64,000 nt of DNA, taken from the NCBI RefSeq assembly GCF_000225505.1, contig NZ_BACI01000056.1:1-64000 (forward strand), given 5' to 3'. The position numbers were made by a program, and so were the translations under genes. Positions within the stretch are counted from its first letter, which is position 1. Each line of letters opens with the position of its first letter. This DNA is from Gordonia alkanivorans NBRC 16433. Lineage in GTDB: Bacteria; Actinomycetota; Actinomycetes; Mycobacteriales; Mycobacteriaceae. The notes beneath the pieces are model-generated. The model was not told the DNA's origin. It saw nothing but the letters and a program-made list of their open reading frames with translations, and searched no databases. Shown piece by piece: positions 50,145 to 60,586 of the stretch.

Positions 50145-51383
50145 ATGTCTGCCCTCACGTCCAGATCACCTGTGTCGCGCACCACGCGAACACTCGTCTC
50201 CGTCATCACCGGCCTCGGCATGGTCCTGCTCGCGTTCGGATCGACCGCCCCGGCACACGCGGATGACGCGGTTTCCGTCGGCATCCCGAACTGGTCGGGC
50301 CTGGACGTCACCGAGTACTCGGGCCCCATCCCGGCCAAGGCGGGCACCCTCATCTCCCGGGTCCCGCTCGCCGCGGAGCTCAACCTCCCCGCGGCCGGTG
50401 ACGCCTACCGCATCCAGTACTCGTCGCTGAACCAGCACGGCAAGATGGCGACGGGCACCGGCGCGGTCTTCCTGCCCAAGGGCAAGGCACCCGCCGGTGG
50501 CTGGCCGATCATCTCCTGGGCGCACGGCACCGTCGGCATGAACGACGACTGCACGCCGTCGGCGTTCCCGCGCAGCGAGCGCGACCAGAAGTACCTGGGC
50601 CACTGGCTCCAGCAGGGTTACGCCGTCGTCGCCGCCGACTATGTCGGTCTCGGCACCCCGGGCCTGATGGCCTACCTGAACGGCGTCACCGCGGCGCACG
50701 CGATCGTCGACATCGTCGTAGCGTCGCATCAGATGGATCTGCCGTTCGCCAAGCGCTGGGCCATCATCGGACAGTCACAGGGTGCGGCCGCCGCACTGAA
50801 CGGCGCCCGCTACGCCACCGAGTTCAGCCGTGGCTCGGGTCTGGACTACCGCGGCGTCGTCGCCACCGGCATCCCGGCCAACCTCGAGTACCTGTACCAG
50901 AACCTGGGACCGGCCGTCCCGCCGGTGAACCTGCCCGGCGGCCTGAACGCCTACACCGCCTACATCCTGGCCGGGTTCAACGACACCCGTCCCGACATGA
51001 ACATCACCAAGGTCATGACGCCCAAGGGCATCGCACGCCTGGCCGAGGGTCGCACCACCTGCTACCCGATCCTCAAGAAGGCACTCGCCGGTGACGACGT
51101 GCGGACCTGGTTCCGCGCACCGCTCATGTCGATCCCGGGTCTGAGCCCGGCACTGCACGAGTACATGGCGACTCCGTACAAGGGTTACGACCGCCCGATC
51201 TTCCTCGGACAGGGCCTGCGTGACGTCGATGTGCCGGCACCGTCGGCGCTGTCGCTCTACGCACAGATGAAGGCCAACAACCAGCCCGTCGAGCTGTTCG
51301 TCTACCCCGAGGACGACCACTCCAGCGCGGTTCTGGCCTCGATGAAGGACTCGACCCCGTTCGTGGCCCGCATCCTGCGCTGA
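50145..51383 (+). CDS. Secreted lipase (LIP family)
   Basis: A ~412-residue exported alpha/beta hydrolase of the secretory-lipase (PF03583) family: signal peptide (TLVSVITGLGMVLLAFGSTA-PAHA), nucleophile elbow IIGQSQGAAAAL, HGTVGMNDDCTPSA near the start, and QGLRDVDVPAP and EDDHSSAVL with the catalytic Asp/His. ATG at 50145; an ATG at 50121 would add eight residues without a better ribosome site. Confidence 0.87.
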   Translation: MSALTSRSPVSRTTRTLVSVITGLGMVLLAFGSTAPAHADDAVSVGIPNWSGLDVTEYSGPIPAKAGTLISRVPLAAELNLPAAGDAYRIQYSSLNQHGKMATGTGAVFLPKGKAPAGGWPIISWAHGTVGMNDDCTPSAFPRSERDQKYLGHWLQQGYAVVAADYVGLGTPGLMAYLNGVTAAHAIVDIVVASHQMDLPFAKRWAIIGQSQGAAAALNGARYATEFSRGSGLDYRGVVATGIPANLEYLYQNLGPAVPPVNLPGGLNAYTAYILAGFNDTRPDMNITKVMTPKGIARLAEGRTTCYPILKKALAGDDVRTWFRAPLMSIPGLSPALHEYMATPYKGYDRPIFLGQGLRDVDVPAPSALSLYAQMKANNQPVELFVYPEDDHSSAVLASMKDSTPFVARILR

Positions 51384-51430
51384 CCCGAAATCACCGCTGC
51401 GGTGTCCATCGATCTGAGACCCTTTGAACG

Positions 51431-53065
51431 ATGGGCACAGGACCGATGGGCACCGCAGTTGCTTTCTATGACGACGTCATCATCGGCGCTGGGCACAACG
51501 GTCTGACCGCCGCCGCCTATCTCGCGCGCGCCGGTCGTCGGGTCCTCGTCCTGGACAAGGCCGATCATGTCGGCGGGGCGACCGTCTCGGCGATGCCCTT
51601 CCCCGGTCTCGCGGCCCAGCTGTCGCGGTTCTCGTATCTGGTCTCGCTGATGCCGCGCGAGATCATCACCGACCTCGACCTCGACATCTCGCTGATCCGA
51701 CGCCGCTACTCCTCGTACACGCCGCTCCCGTCGGACCCGACGCGCGGCATCCTCATCGACACCCAGGACGACGACGCGACCGCGGAAACGTTCCGGCGGG
51801 TGTTGCGCGCCGACCGCGTCGGCGCCGACGCCGTGGGATTCTCCAACGCCGGTTTCGTGGCGTGGCAGTCCTTCTACCGCCGTGTCGGCACCATCGCGCA
51901 GCGCGTCTTCCCGACCCTGACCGAGCCCCTCCGCACCGCCGCCGACATGCACGAACTCGCGGTCGGCACCGACACCTCCGACGCCGAGCTGTGGGAGGCG
52001 CTCACCACGCTGCCGCTCGGCACGCTGCTCGCCCAGTACTTCGACCACGACCTGCTGCGCGGCATCGCCGCCACCGACGGTCTGATCGGCACGTTCGCCG
52101 ACCTCGACGACCCGTCGCTGCGGCAGAACATCTGCTTCCTCTACCACGTGATCGGCGGCGGGACCGGGGACTGGGACGTCCCGGTCGGGGGCATGGGGGC
52201 GGTCTCGGGCGCGCTGTACCAGGCCGCGGCGTCGGCGGGTGCCGACATCTGCACGGGGGTCACGGTGTCGGGCGTCGATCCGGCTGACGGGACCGTCGAG
52301 TTCACCGATTCGGGCGGCACGCCGCACAACGCACGCGGCTCGATGCTCTACGCCGCCTGCGCACCGCAGGTCCTCAACACACTGCTCGACGATCCGATCG
52401 TCTGCGAGGCCCATCCCCGCGGCTCGCAGCTGAAGATCAACCTCCTCCTCGACCGTCTCCCCCGCCTCCGCGACGAGTCGGTGACACCCGAGGCCGCGTT
52501 CGCCGGCACCTTCCACATCAACGAGACCGCGAGTCAGCTCCACGACGCCTGGCGGCAGGCCACCCGGGGCGAGGTCCCTGAGCTGCCGCCGTGCGAGATC
52601 TACTGCCACACCCTCTCCGACCGGTCCATCCTCGGACCCGAACTCGACGGCAAGCACACGCTCACGCTGTTCGGTCTGCATATGCCACCGGACGTGTTCG
52701 ACGAGCCGGGCGCCGTCGAGCACGCGGTGGGCGCGACCTTCGCCTCGCTCAACATGCTGCTCGCCGAGCCGATCCAGAACGTCATCGCCCACGACCTCGA
52801 CGGCCGCCCGTGCATCGAGACGAAGACCCCGCAGGACCTCGAGGACATGCTCGGGCTGCCCGGCGGCAATATCTTCCATCAGTCGCTGCGGTGGCCGTGG
52901 GCGGAAACGGCGTCGGAGGTCGGCACCTGGGGCGTCGAGACCCGCCATCCGCGGTTGCTGCTGTGCGGCGCCGGCGCACGACGCGGCGGGGGTGTGAGCG
53001 GCATCCCCGGCCGGAACGCGGCGGCCGCCGTGCTGGGACGGGCCGAACTCGGCGTGCTGCGGTAG
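51431..53065 (+). CDS. CrtI-like FAD oxidoreductase (phytoene-dehydrogenase family)
   Basis: A 544-residue flavoprotein: [35 protein letters not shown], and the C-terminal [20 protein letters not shown]. Of the same broad family as the 47203-48606 protein but clearly a different subfamily. It probably acts on a polyisoprenoid or lipid; substrate unknown. The start may be 51431 or 51446 (both Met). Confidence 0.87.
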   Translation: MGTGPMGTAVAFYDDVIIGAGHNGLTAAAYLARAGRRVLVLDKADHVGGATVSAMPFPGLAAQLSRFSYLVSLMPREIITDLDLDISLIRRRYSSYTPLPSDPTRGILIDTQDDDATAETFRRVLRADRVGADAVGFSNAGFVAWQSFYRRVGTIAQRVFPTLTEPLRTAADMHELAVGTDTSDAELWEALTTLPLGTLLAQYFDHDLLRGIAATDGLIGTFADLDDPSLRQNICFLYHVIGGGTGDWDVPVGGMGAVSGALYQAAASAGADICTGVTVSGVDPADGTVEFTDSGGTPHNARGSMLYAACAPQVLNTLLDDPIVCEAHPRGSQLKINLLLDRLPRLRDESVTPEAAFAGTFHINETASQLHDAWRQATRGEVPELPPCEIYCHTLSDRSILGPELDGKHTLTLFGLHMPPDVFDEPGAVEHAVGATFASLNMLLAEPIQNVIAHDLDGRPCIETKTPQDLEDMLGLPGGNIFHQSLRWPWAETASEVGTWGVETRHPRLLLCGAGARRGGGVSGIPGRNAAAAVLGRAELGVLR

Positions 53066-53153
53066 CCCGACGCCACAGCCTCGCGAAAGTGCGACACCTG
53101 TCGCACGTCGTCTCTCATCGCCGGCCCACCGCGGCCGAGTACTCTCTTCAGCG

Positions 53154-54578
53154 ATGTCTACTGAAGAGTTGCTGCCGATCACGACCCGCAAGCTGGTGGG
53201 TTGGTCTCGCACCACCCCGATCGAGGGCCACGTCCTGTCCACGCCGTATCCCGAGGTCATCGCCGAGGCGGTGGCCCGCGTCGCCGACGACAACGCGGAC
53301 AAGCCGGACTACCTCAAGCGCGGTGTCATCGCCCGCGGACTGGGCCGCTCCTACAACGAGTCGGGCCAGAACAGCGGCGGTCTCACGATCGACATGACCC
53401 CGCTGACCAGGATCTACGCCATCGACTCCGAGACCGCGACGGTCGACCTCGACGCCGGCGTCTCCCTCGACACCCTCATGCAGGCCGCGCTCCCGTACGG
53501 CCTCTGGGTGCCGGTGCTCCCGGGTACCCGCCAGGTCACCGTGGGCGGTGCGATCGCGCACGACATCCACGGCAAGAACCACCACAGCCAGGGCAGCTTC
53601 GGCAACCACGTCGTCGAGATGCAGCTGCTCGTGGCCGACGGTCGCATCCTGACGCTCACCCCGGACGGCTCCGGCGACGACCCGAGCGGCGAACTGTTCT
53701 GGGCGACGGTCGGCGGCATCGGCCTCACCGGCATCGTGCTGCGCGCGAAGATCCAGATGAAGCGCACCGAGAGTGCCTACTTCATCGCCGACACCGCGCG
53801 CACCGGCTCGCTGCAGGAAACGCTCGATCTGCACCTGCAGGACGGTTTCGAGGACGGGTACGAGTATGCCTCGGGCTGGTTCGACACCATCAGCGCACCG
53901 CCGAAGCTCGGCCGCGGCACGTTCTCGCGTGGCAACCTCGCGCGCGTCGACGAGCTGCCGGAGAAGTACCGCGACAACCCGCTGTCCTTCAACAACAAGC
54001 CCCTCGTCCGTTTCCCGGACGTGTTCCCGCGCGGGCTGGCCAACAAGCTCAGCTTCTCCGCGGTCGGCGAGGCGTACTATCGGATCGGCCCGCCCAGCGA
54101 GGGCAAGGTCAAGAATCTGGCGCAGTTCTACCACATGCTCGACGTGTTCGGTGACTGGAACAACGCCTACGGCCGCGGCGGCGGGTTCTGCCAGTACCAG
54201 TTCATCGTGCCCACGGGTAACGAGGCCGAGTTCACCAACCTCATCGAGCACATCCAGGCGTCGGGGCACGTCAGCTTCCTCAACGTGATCAAGCTGTTCG
54301 GCGACGGCAACAAGGCGCCGCTCAGCTTCCCGTTCAAGGGCTGGAACGTCTGCCTGGACTTCCCGGTGAAGGCCGGACTCGCCGAGTTCCTCAACGACCT
54401 CGACCGACGCGTGATGGCGATGGGCGGACGCCTCTACACCGCGAAGGACTCGCGGACGTCGGCGGCGGCCTTCCACTCGATGTACCCGCGCATCGACGAG
54501 TGGATCGCCACGCGTCGGCGGATCGACCCCAACCGCGTGTTCATGTCCGACATGGGCCGCCGACTCGAACTCGCCTGA
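53154..54578 (+). CDS. dprE1: Decaprenylphosphoryl-beta-D-ribose 2-oxidase DprE1
   Basis: A 474-residue FAD enzyme that oxidises decaprenylphosphoryl-ribose at C2, first step of DPA synthesis for arabinan. Visible: FAD motif [40 protein letters not shown], and the active-site [10 protein letters not shown] with Cys400, equivalent to Cys387 of M. tuberculosis, the benzothiazinone target. The first gene of dprE1-dprE2-aftA. ATG at 53154. Confidence 0.95.
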   Translation: MSTEELLPITTRKLVGWSRTTPIEGHVLSTPYPEVIAEAVARVADDNADKPDYLKRGVIARGLGRSYNESGQNSGGLTIDMTPLTRIYAIDSETATVDLDAGVSLDTLMQAALPYGLWVPVLPGTRQVTVGGAIAHDIHGKNHHSQGSFGNHVVEMQLLVADGRILTLTPDGSGDDPSGELFWATVGGIGLTGIVLRAKIQMKRTESAYFIADTARTGSLQETLDLHLQDGFEDGYEYASGWFDTISAPPKLGRGTFSRGNLARVDELPEKYRDNPLSFNNKPLVRFPDVFPRGLANKLSFSAVGEAYYRIGPPSEGKVKNLAQFYHMLDVFGDWNNAYGRGGGFCQYQFIVPTGNEAEFTNLIEHIQASGHVSFLNVIKLFGDGNKAPLSFPFKGWNVCLDFPVKAGLAEFLNDLDRRVMAMGGRLYTAKDSRTSAAAFHSMYPRIDEWIATRRRIDPNRVFMSDMGRRLELA

Positions 54579-54655
54579 CCCACAACCGGTTCCGACCTCC
54601 ATACCACCTCTGCGGCCCGACCGGCCGCAGACCACCGAAAGCGAGAAGACCGAAG

Positions 54656-55417
54656 ATGATGAACGCCGTCGGCGTCCCACAGTCCATCCTGGTCCTGGGC
54701 GGGAGCTCGGAGATCGGGCTCGCCATCACCGCCGAGTACCTGAGCAAGGGCCCGGCCCGGGTCATCCTCGCCGCGTTGCCGGGCGACCCGTCCGTCGAGG
54801 CCGCGGTCGAGAAGGCCAAGAAGGCCGGTGCCACCGAGGTCAGTGTCATCGACTTCGACGCTCGCGCCACCGACACCCACCGCGACGTGATCGAAAAGGC
54901 CTTCGCCGACGGTGACGTCGACGTCGCCATCGTCGCCTTCGGCATCCAGGGCGACGACGAGCAGGCCTGGCAGGACCACGGCCTCGCGGTCGCCGAAGCC
55001 CAGATCAACTACACCGCAGCGGTTTCCGTCGGCGTCCTGCTCGGCGAGAAGATGCGCGCCCAGGGCCACGGCCAGATCATCGCGATGAGCTCGGTCGCCG
55101 GTGAGCGCGTCCGTCGCAGCAACTTCGTCTACGGCTCCACCAAAGCCGGACTCGACGGTTTCTACCTCGGACTCGGCGAGGCATTGCGCCCCTTCGGTCC
55201 TCGCGTCCTCGTTATCCGCCCGGGCCAGGTCCGCACGCGACTGTCGGCGCACGTCAAGGAAGCGCCGCTGACCGTCGAGAAGGAAGACGTGGGACGTCTC
55301 GCGGTCGCCGCGGCCACCAAGGGCAAGGAAATCGTCTGGGTCCCCGGACCTTTCCGCTACATCATGATGGTCCTGCGCCACATCCCGCGCCCGATCTTCC
55401 GCAAGCTGCCCGTCTAG
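54656..55417 (+). CDS. dprE2: Decaprenylphosphoryl-2-keto-ribose reductase DprE2
   Basis: A 253-residue short-chain reductase: [20 protein letters not shown] Rossmann motif, [20 protein letters not shown] with catalytic Ser and Tyr, then [20 protein letters not shown]. Reduces the DprE1 product to decaprenylphosphoryl-arabinose. 77 bp after dprE1. A Met pair at 54656 and 54659 leaves a one-codon doubt. Confidence 0.95.
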   Translation: MMNAVGVPQSILVLGGSSEIGLAITAEYLSKGPARVILAALPGDPSVEAAVEKAKKAGATEVSVIDFDARATDTHRDVIEKAFADGDVDVAIVAFGIQGDDEQAWQDHGLAVAEAQINYTAAVSVGVLLGEKMRAQGHGQIIAMSSVAGERVRRSNFVYGSTKAGLDGFYLGLGEALRPFGPRVLVIRPGQVRTRLSAHVKEAPLTVEKEDVGRLAVAAATKGKEIVWVPGPFRYIMMVLRHIPRPIFRKLPV

Positions 55418-55442
55418 CAGCCCTCGACTGCGATTGCGAGCG

Positions 55443-57446
55443 ATGACGACTTCGGTGAGCGCTGACCGCCAGGACCCCACGACCGCGCCTCAGGAAACGG
55501 ACTCCGGTCCCACCACGGCCTCACGCCTCGGCCGGACGGTGCTGCTCCTGCTGACGGCGGTGGTGGTCGGTGCGGTGGTGTCGATCGTCGGCCTCAAGGC
55601 GATCGAGACCGTCAACTGGCCGGCCTTCAACTCGTCGAACGTGACCCGGTCGCTGACGACCGCCGGTCAGGTCCTCGCGATCGCGGTGCTCGTCGTCGTC
55701 GCGCTGCTGTACCGCTACGGCAAGGGACGGGTCTTCATCCCGTTCCTGTCGGCGGCGGCGACGGCGGCGTTCGTGACGGTCACCATCGGGATGCCCTTGG
55801 GGGCAACGCGTCTCTACCTCTTCGGCCTGTCCGTCGACCAGGAGTTCCGCACCGAGTATCTGACGCGGATGACGTCGAGTCCGCGCCTGGCGGACATGAC
55901 CTACCCGGATCTGCCCCCGTACTACCCGGCCGGCTGGTTCTGGTGGGGCGGCCGGTTCGCGAATCTGCTCGGCCAGCCCGGCTGGGAGGCCTACAAGCCG
56001 TGGGCCATCGTGTCGATGGCGGTGGCCGCGGCCGTCGGCGTGATCCTGTTCAACCGGATGTTCGGCGCAGATCGTGGTGTGGCACTGGGACTCGCGGTGA
56101 CCACGATGGCCCTGCTGTACGCCTCACCCGAGCCGTACGCCGCGATCCTCGTGATCATCGGTGTACCGATGATGATCGTCCTCACCTACGCGCTGAGGGG
56201 TCGCACGCGTGCCGCCGATGGTCCGGCCGGACCACTGCGGGGTGCGACCAGTTGGCCTGCGGTGGTCGGTGCTGGTGTCTTCCTCGGCATCTCGGCCGCG
56301 ACCTACACGCTCTACACCGGCCTGTTCGCACTCACCGCGATCCTGCTTGCCTGCTACTTCCTCGCCCAGGGCTGGATCGCGGCGACCAACAAGGCGACAC
56401 CGACCCGGACCGTCAAGGCGCACCGCCGCGAGATCATGGTCGCCGTCGCCGGCCGACTCGTCTCGGTGGGCGTCATCGCCGGAGGAATCGCCCTGCTGGT
56501 CTGGGCGCCTTATCTGCTGAAGCGGCTGTCCAGCGCCCCGGCCAGCGGCGGAACCGCCGAGCACTACCTCCCGGAGCGCGGTGCGGTGTTCCCGCTGCCG
56601 ATGTTCGGGGTCAACCTCGTCGGCGCGATCACCATGATCGGCCTGCTGTGGATTCTCCTGCGTTTCCGGACACGCACCGTCGCGGTTGCCATGGGCGCCA
56701 CCGTGATCACGGTGTACCTCTTCTGTCTACTGTCGATGCTCATGACCGCGATGGGCACCACCCTGCTGTCCTTCCGGCTCGAGCCGATCCTGGTGTGTGC
56801 GCTCGCCGCGGCCGGCGTCTTCGGTGTCGTCGACATCGGCCGCTGGGCCGTGGGCAGGTTCGGTGACGTACGCGTCGTCGTCGGCGCGGTGGCCGTGCTC
56901 GCCGCAATCGCAGCGGCACAGAGCATCCCCGGTCATCTCGGTACGGAGATCACCACCGCCTACACCGACACCGACGGTTACGGCAAGCGCGCCGATGCAC
57001 GTCCGGCCGGCGCCGAGTCGTACTTCGCCGAGATCGACAAACTGATCGGGGAGCAGACCGGCCGGCCGCCGACCGAGAACGTCGTCCTCACCGCCGATTT
57101 CGGGTTCCTGTCGATCTATCCGTACTGGGGTTTCCAGGGACTTACCTCGCACTACGCCAACCCGCTGGCCGAGTTCGACAAGCGCGCCGCGGCCATCGCA
57201 CGGTGGGCGAAGTCGGAGGACGCCGATCAGTTGGTCGGACACCTCGACGAGTCGCCGTGGAAGGCGCCGAACGTCTTCCTGTTCCGATACAGCTCGGACG
57301 GGTACTCGCTCCGCCTCGCCGAGGACGTCTACCCGAACGACCCGAACGTGAAGCGTTACACCGTCACCTTCGATCCTTCGGTCTTCGATGACCCGCGGTT
57401 CGAGGTCACCGAGGTGGGCCCGTTCGTCCTCGTCGTCCGGAAGTGA
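55443..57446 (+). CDS. aftA: Arabinofuranosyltransferase AftA
   Basis: A 667-residue GT-C membrane enzyme with about 11-13 segments and a C-terminal soluble part. It adds the first arabinofuranose from DPA to the galactan. The first extracytoplasmic loop has the acidic YLTRMTSSPRLADMTYPDLP-type GT-C site; NVVLTADFGFLSIYPYWGFQ lies in the C-terminal domain. ATG at 55443 after dprE2 (25-bp gap); a TTG at 55434 is an alternative. Confidence 0.92.
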   Translation: MTTSVSADRQDPTTAPQETDSGPTTASRLGRTVLLLLTAVVVGAVVSIVGLKAIETVNWPAFNSSNVTRSLTTAGQVLAIAVLVVVALLYRYGKGRVFIPFLSAAATAAFVTVTIGMPLGATRLYLFGLSVDQEFRTEYLTRMTSSPRLADMTYPDLPPYYPAGWFWWGGRFANLLGQPGWEAYKPWAIVSMAVAAAVGVILFNRMFGADRGVALGLAVTTMALLYASPEPYAAILVIIGVPMMIVLTYALRGRTRAADGPAGPLRGATSWPAVVGAGVFLGISAATYTLYTGLFALTAILLACYFLAQGWIAATNKATPTRTVKAHRREIMVAVAGRLVSVGVIAGGIALLVWAPYLLKRLSSAPASGGTAEHYLPERGAVFPLPMFGVNLVGAITMIGLLWILLRFRTRTVAVAMGATVITVYLFCLLSMLMTAMGTTLLSFRLEPILVCALAAAGVFGVVDIGRWAVGRFGDVRVVVGAVAVLAAIAAAQSIPGHLGTEITTAYTDTDGYGKRADARPAGAESYFAEIDKLIGEQTGRPPTENVVLTADFGFLSIYPYWGFQGLTSHYANPLAEFDKRAAAIARWAKSEDADQLVGHLDESPWKAPNVFLFRYSSDGYSLRLAEDVYPNDPNVKRYTVTFDPSVFDDPRFEVTEVGPFVLVVRK

Positions 57447-57449
57447 GCG

Positions 57450-58217
57450 ATGCGTCCCTCCTTCCGCACCGCCCGGCCGATGGAGATCACGCGCCTCGAC
57501 GCTGACTCGGCGACAACGTATTTCGTCCACACCGACGTCGTGAACTGGGTGCTGCTGGAGCAGAACGGCGAGCTCACCCTCATCGACGGCGGTTACCCCG
57601 GACAGGCCGGGCAGGTGATCGAATCGATCAATCGGATCGGTCGCCGCCCTGAGGACATCCGTGGCGCGCTGCTGACACACGCGCACGTCGACCATCTCGG
57701 CGGACTCGCGAAACTGCAGGCGCGGTACGGATTCCCGGTCTACATGGATCCCGTCGAGGTCGACCACGCCCTGCGGCACCATCTCCAGCAGGCCAACGCC
57801 CTGGACCTCGCACCGCTCGCCGGACACCGACGACTCTGGTCGTGGCTGGCCAAGACCACACCACTCGGGGTGTTGAGCCGCGCGGGACTGCCGGCGGCAG
57901 CACCGTTCTCCGAGCCGCTGGATCTGCCGGGTTCACCGATCCCGGTGGCCAGCCACGGCCACACCGACGGCCACAGCTCCTACCTGGTCGGCGACGGACG
58001 CGCCCTGGTCTCCGGCGATGCGCTGGTCAGCGGCCATGAGGTGTCGGCGATCGCCGGGCCACAATGCATTCCGTCCCCCTTCCAGCACGACGAGGCCACG
58101 GCGCGTCGGAGCGTCGAACGGTTCATCGAACTCGACGCCGAGCTGCTGCTGGCCGGACACGGACCGCTGTATCGAGGCAGCGTCGCCGACGCGGCCCTCC
58201 GAGCGCTCTCGCTCTAG
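57450..58217 (+). CDS. Metallo-beta-lactamase-fold hydrolase
   Basis: A 255-residue MBL-fold protein: the metal motif THAHVDH at residues 76-82, then SHGHTDGHSSYLVGDGRALV, GDALVSG and AGHGPLYRG for the other ligands. Three bases after aftA, so it may be co-transcribed. Substrate unknown, glyoxalase II-like. Confidence 0.87.
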   Translation: MRPSFRTARPMEITRLDADSATTYFVHTDVVNWVLLEQNGELTLIDGGYPGQAGQVIESINRIGRRPEDIRGALLTHAHVDHLGGLAKLQARYGFPVYMDPVEVDHALRHHLQQANALDLAPLAGHRRLWSWLAKTTPLGVLSRAGLPAAAPFSEPLDLPGSPIPVASHGHTDGHSSYLVGDGRALVSGDALVSGHEVSAIAGPQCIPSPFQHDEATARRSVERFIELDAELLLAGHGPLYRGSVADAALRALSL

Positions 58218-58220
58218 CCC

Positions 58221-58898
58221 CTACTCGAACCCCACGAACGTGGTGGCTTCCTCGACCGTCTTGCGTTCGGAGATCACGGCATTGGCGGGGAACGTCTCAT
58301 CCGGCCAGCCCAGCGCGATGCTCTTCATGATCACCTGGTCATCCGGGATTCCGGCATGTTCCCGAACGACGGGTGACTGCATGATGCCCTGGCTGTTGAT
58401 CACCGCACCGAGACCCCGGGACCAGGCGGCGTTCACCAACGCGGTGGAGACCGCACCGCAGTCGAAGGGTGTGTCGTCGCTGCCGTCGAGGATGCGGTCG
58501 TAAGTCACGATCACGCAGACCGGGGCGTCGAACTGGCGGAATCCCCGTAGGACCCAGTCCTGCCGCATCTCCATGTCCTCGCGAGCGATGCCCATCGCGG
58601 TGAACAGCTGCTTGGCCACGCCGACCTGGCGATCACGATGGACACCGGTGAACTTCTCCGCCCCGGTCCGGAACTCGCGAGAGTGCGGTACACCGGCCAG
58701 GTTGCGCTCGGTGTTGCCCGCACGGATGCGATCGAGTGGTTCACCGGTGATCACGTAGAAGTTCCAGGGCTGGGTGTTCATCGAGGACGGAGCACGCATG
58801 GCGAGCGCGAGGATCTCCTCGATCAGTTCTCGGGGCACGGGCTCCGGTGTGAAACCGCGGATGCTGCGCCGGCCCAGGATCACGTCGTCGTACTGCAT
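58221..58898 (-). CDS. Nitroreductase-family FMN oxidoreductase
   Basis: A 225-residue protein: VILGRRSIRGFTPEPVPREL, RAPSSMNTQPWNFYVITGEP, and the C-terminal IALGWPDETFPANAVISERK. ATG at 58896-58898 with GAGAGGGA. It faces the adenylation gene. Confidence 0.9.
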   Translation of the reverse strand: MQYDDVILGRRSIRGFTPEPVPRELIEEILALAMRAPSSMNTQPWNFYVITGEPLDRIRAGNTERNLAGVPHSREFRTGAEKFTGVHRDRQVGVAKQLFTAMGIAREDMEMRQDWVLRGFRQFDAPVCVIVTYDRILDGSDDTPFDCGAVSTALVNAAWSRGLGAVINSQGIMQSPVVREHAGIPDDQVIMKSIALGWPDETFPANAVISERKTVEEATTFVGFE

Positions 58899-58996
58899 CG
58901 TTCCCTCTCGTCGGGCCATCGGGCCTACCGATCTGTCTTCACCCTACTGTTACCCGCGCCACGTTCTCGCCGTCCAACACTGCCGATGAGCCGAAC

Positions 58997-59015
58997 AAAG
59001 GGTAGCGTTACCTGA
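58997..59015. promoter_or_regulatory. IdeR/DtxR-like box before the adenylation gene
   Basis: The 19-bp AAAGGGTAGCGTTACCTGA agrees with the iron-box consensus TTAGGTTAGGCTAACCTAA at about 12 of 19 positions and carries the GGTA-GCGT-TACC core palindrome. It is 117 bp before the broken adenylation gene. Weak on sequence alone. Confidence 0.35.
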
Positions 59016-59131
59016 GTAGTTTCCGGGGCCGGAGGAGGGGCCGCGTCCCGCACGGAACGGCGCCGTCCGGGTCGAGAGCCGCGGCCCGCCCGCAACCGTG
59101 GTCCCCCCCGCCACCTGGGGAGTTCGAGGAC

Positions 59132-59650
59132 ATGACCGGCGCCAGATACCTGGATCACAGTCCGTTTGCCACGGCCGGATCATCCGAGTCCGCCGGGACC
59201 GTCGCCGCCCGATGGCGAGCCATCGCCCGCAGCGGTGGCGACTCGGCCGCGATCCGCACTCCGGAGCAGTCGATCACTTTCGCGCAGGCGGCCGCGCGGG
59301 TGGACGACCTCGCCCGCGCAATCCTCGACACGACCCCGACGGACAACCCGGTGGCCGTCGAGATCGAGTCCGACGTCGACTCGGTGCTCTCAATGCTCGC
59401 GGTCTGGTGCGCCGGACGTCCGCTCGTACTGGTCGACCCGTTCCTGCCCGAGGACCGCCGCGCGAACATCCTGGAACTGTCCGGGGCGCACCTCCTCACC
59501 CCGGCGACCGTCGGTCAGCTCGCGCCGCTCGACCAGGCCGCGACGCCCTACGCCGAACCCGCACCCGACGACCCTGCAGTTCTCCTGTTCACCTCCGGCT
59601 CCACCGGCACCCCCAAGGGGGTCGTACTCGCCCAGCGCACACCCGTCAAC
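59132..59650 (+). pseudogene. Adenylation-domain gene, truncated after the A3 motif
   Basis: The N-terminal ~170 residues read as an AMP-binding (adenylation) domain: TPEQSITFAQAAARVDDLAR, an A2-like ILELSGAHLL, and the A3 P-loop LLFTSGSTGTPKGVVLAQR. The homology stops near 59650; the frame continues into unrelated sequence and stops at 59737. Most of the domain (A4 on) is gone, so the product cannot be active. It was probably an acyl-CoA ligase or an NRPS start module. The break marks the edge of the accessory segment to the right. Confidence 0.7.
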
Positions 59651-59965
59651 CACATCCCACGGGTTGCTCACCGTGAACGCCGAGACCATCAACCCCGACA
59701 TTCTCGCGTTCATCCGGCAGCCCTAATCACGACGTGACCCGAGACGTTCACGATCGAAGACCTAGAGGTCGGACGCACACGGCGGCCATTGACGGCCTTC
59801 GCCTACGCCGGCATGACGCATCTGCTCCGTCTACGAGCAGTTTCGTGATCTCTGGCTCTACGCCATCGTCACTGTCGCCCACCGGGATCACGGTGTCGTT
59901 GGACTATCGGGACCGGACGGCGGCCGGTCCAATCACGACCGGCCGCCACTAGATGAGGAGTCATC
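59651..59965. other. Degenerate sequence at an accessory junction
   Basis: 315 bp without an intact gene. Short coding-like fragments appear in different frames (for example TFTIEDLEVGRTRRPLTAFA and YEQFRDLWLYAIVTVAHRDH), as if a gene were broken by indels; I cannot name it. It also holds the hairpin at 59919-59947 and the ribosome site of cynT. Confidence 0.45.
59919..59947 (+). terminator. GC-rich hairpin in front of cynT
   Basis: A perfect 11-bp inverted repeat (GGCGGCCGGTC and its complement) with 7-bp loop, just before the GAGGAG ribosome site of the carbonic anhydrase gene. No T-run; it could be a terminator or an attenuating leader stem. Confidence 0.5.
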
Positions 59966-60552
59966 ATGCACGCACTTCAGGAGGGCGTCACCCGCTTCCA
60001 GCAGGAGGTCTTCCCAAGCAAGCAAAGCTGTTCGCCCAGCTAGCCAACCACCACGAACCCACTACGTTGTTCATCGGTTGTTCCGATGCTCGCGTTGTTC
60101 CCGAATTGATCACCGCCACCGAGCCCGGCGACCTGTTCGTCATTCGTACCGCCGGCAACCTGGTGCCCGCCTACACTCCGGGGGCCGAAGGTGTGGCGGC
60201 AAGCATCGAATACGCCGTTGCTGCGCTGGCAGTGCAGGACATCGTGGTCTGCGGCCATTCCGGCTGCGGCGCCATGACTGCGCTCGCCCACGGGCACGAT
60301 CTCAGCCACACCCCCGCGGTTGCCGCCTGGCTTCGGCACGCGGATGCCTCACTGGCGCGGACTGCCGCCGCCGGCGACGTTTCATCGCTGGTCCGCCAGA
60401 ACGTACGCGCACAACTCGCGAACCTGGCGACCCATCCATCGATCGCTCACGCGCTGGCCAAGGGAGCCCTCTCCCTGCACGGCTGGGTCTTCGACATACC
60501 AACCGGCCAAATCGAGGAACTAGACGCCGCCAATCAGCCACTGTCAGCGTGA
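59966..60552 (+). pseudogene. cynT: Beta-carbonic anhydrase, one-base frameshift
   Basis: Begins with ATG at 59966 (GAGGAG upstream) as MHALQEGVTRFQQEVFPSKQ, then must shift frame near 60021-60027 to go on as LFAQLANHHEPTTLFIGCSDARV. Adding one A in the run there gives a 195-residue enzyme with the zinc motifs CSDAR and HSGCGAM. So the gene is broken by one missing A, or the sequence has a homopolymer error. It stands 34 bp before cyanase; in cyn operons the anhydrase supplies bicarbonate for cyanate breakdown. Confidence 0.75.
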
Positions 60553-60586
60553 CCCCACTCGACACCCTCAAGAGAAGAATACGATC

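Noticed and set aside
51302-53302. A 666-residue open frame on the minus strand
   Set aside because: It is antisense to the CrtI-like gene, rich in Arg/Gly/Val without family motifs, and is a high-GC shadow.
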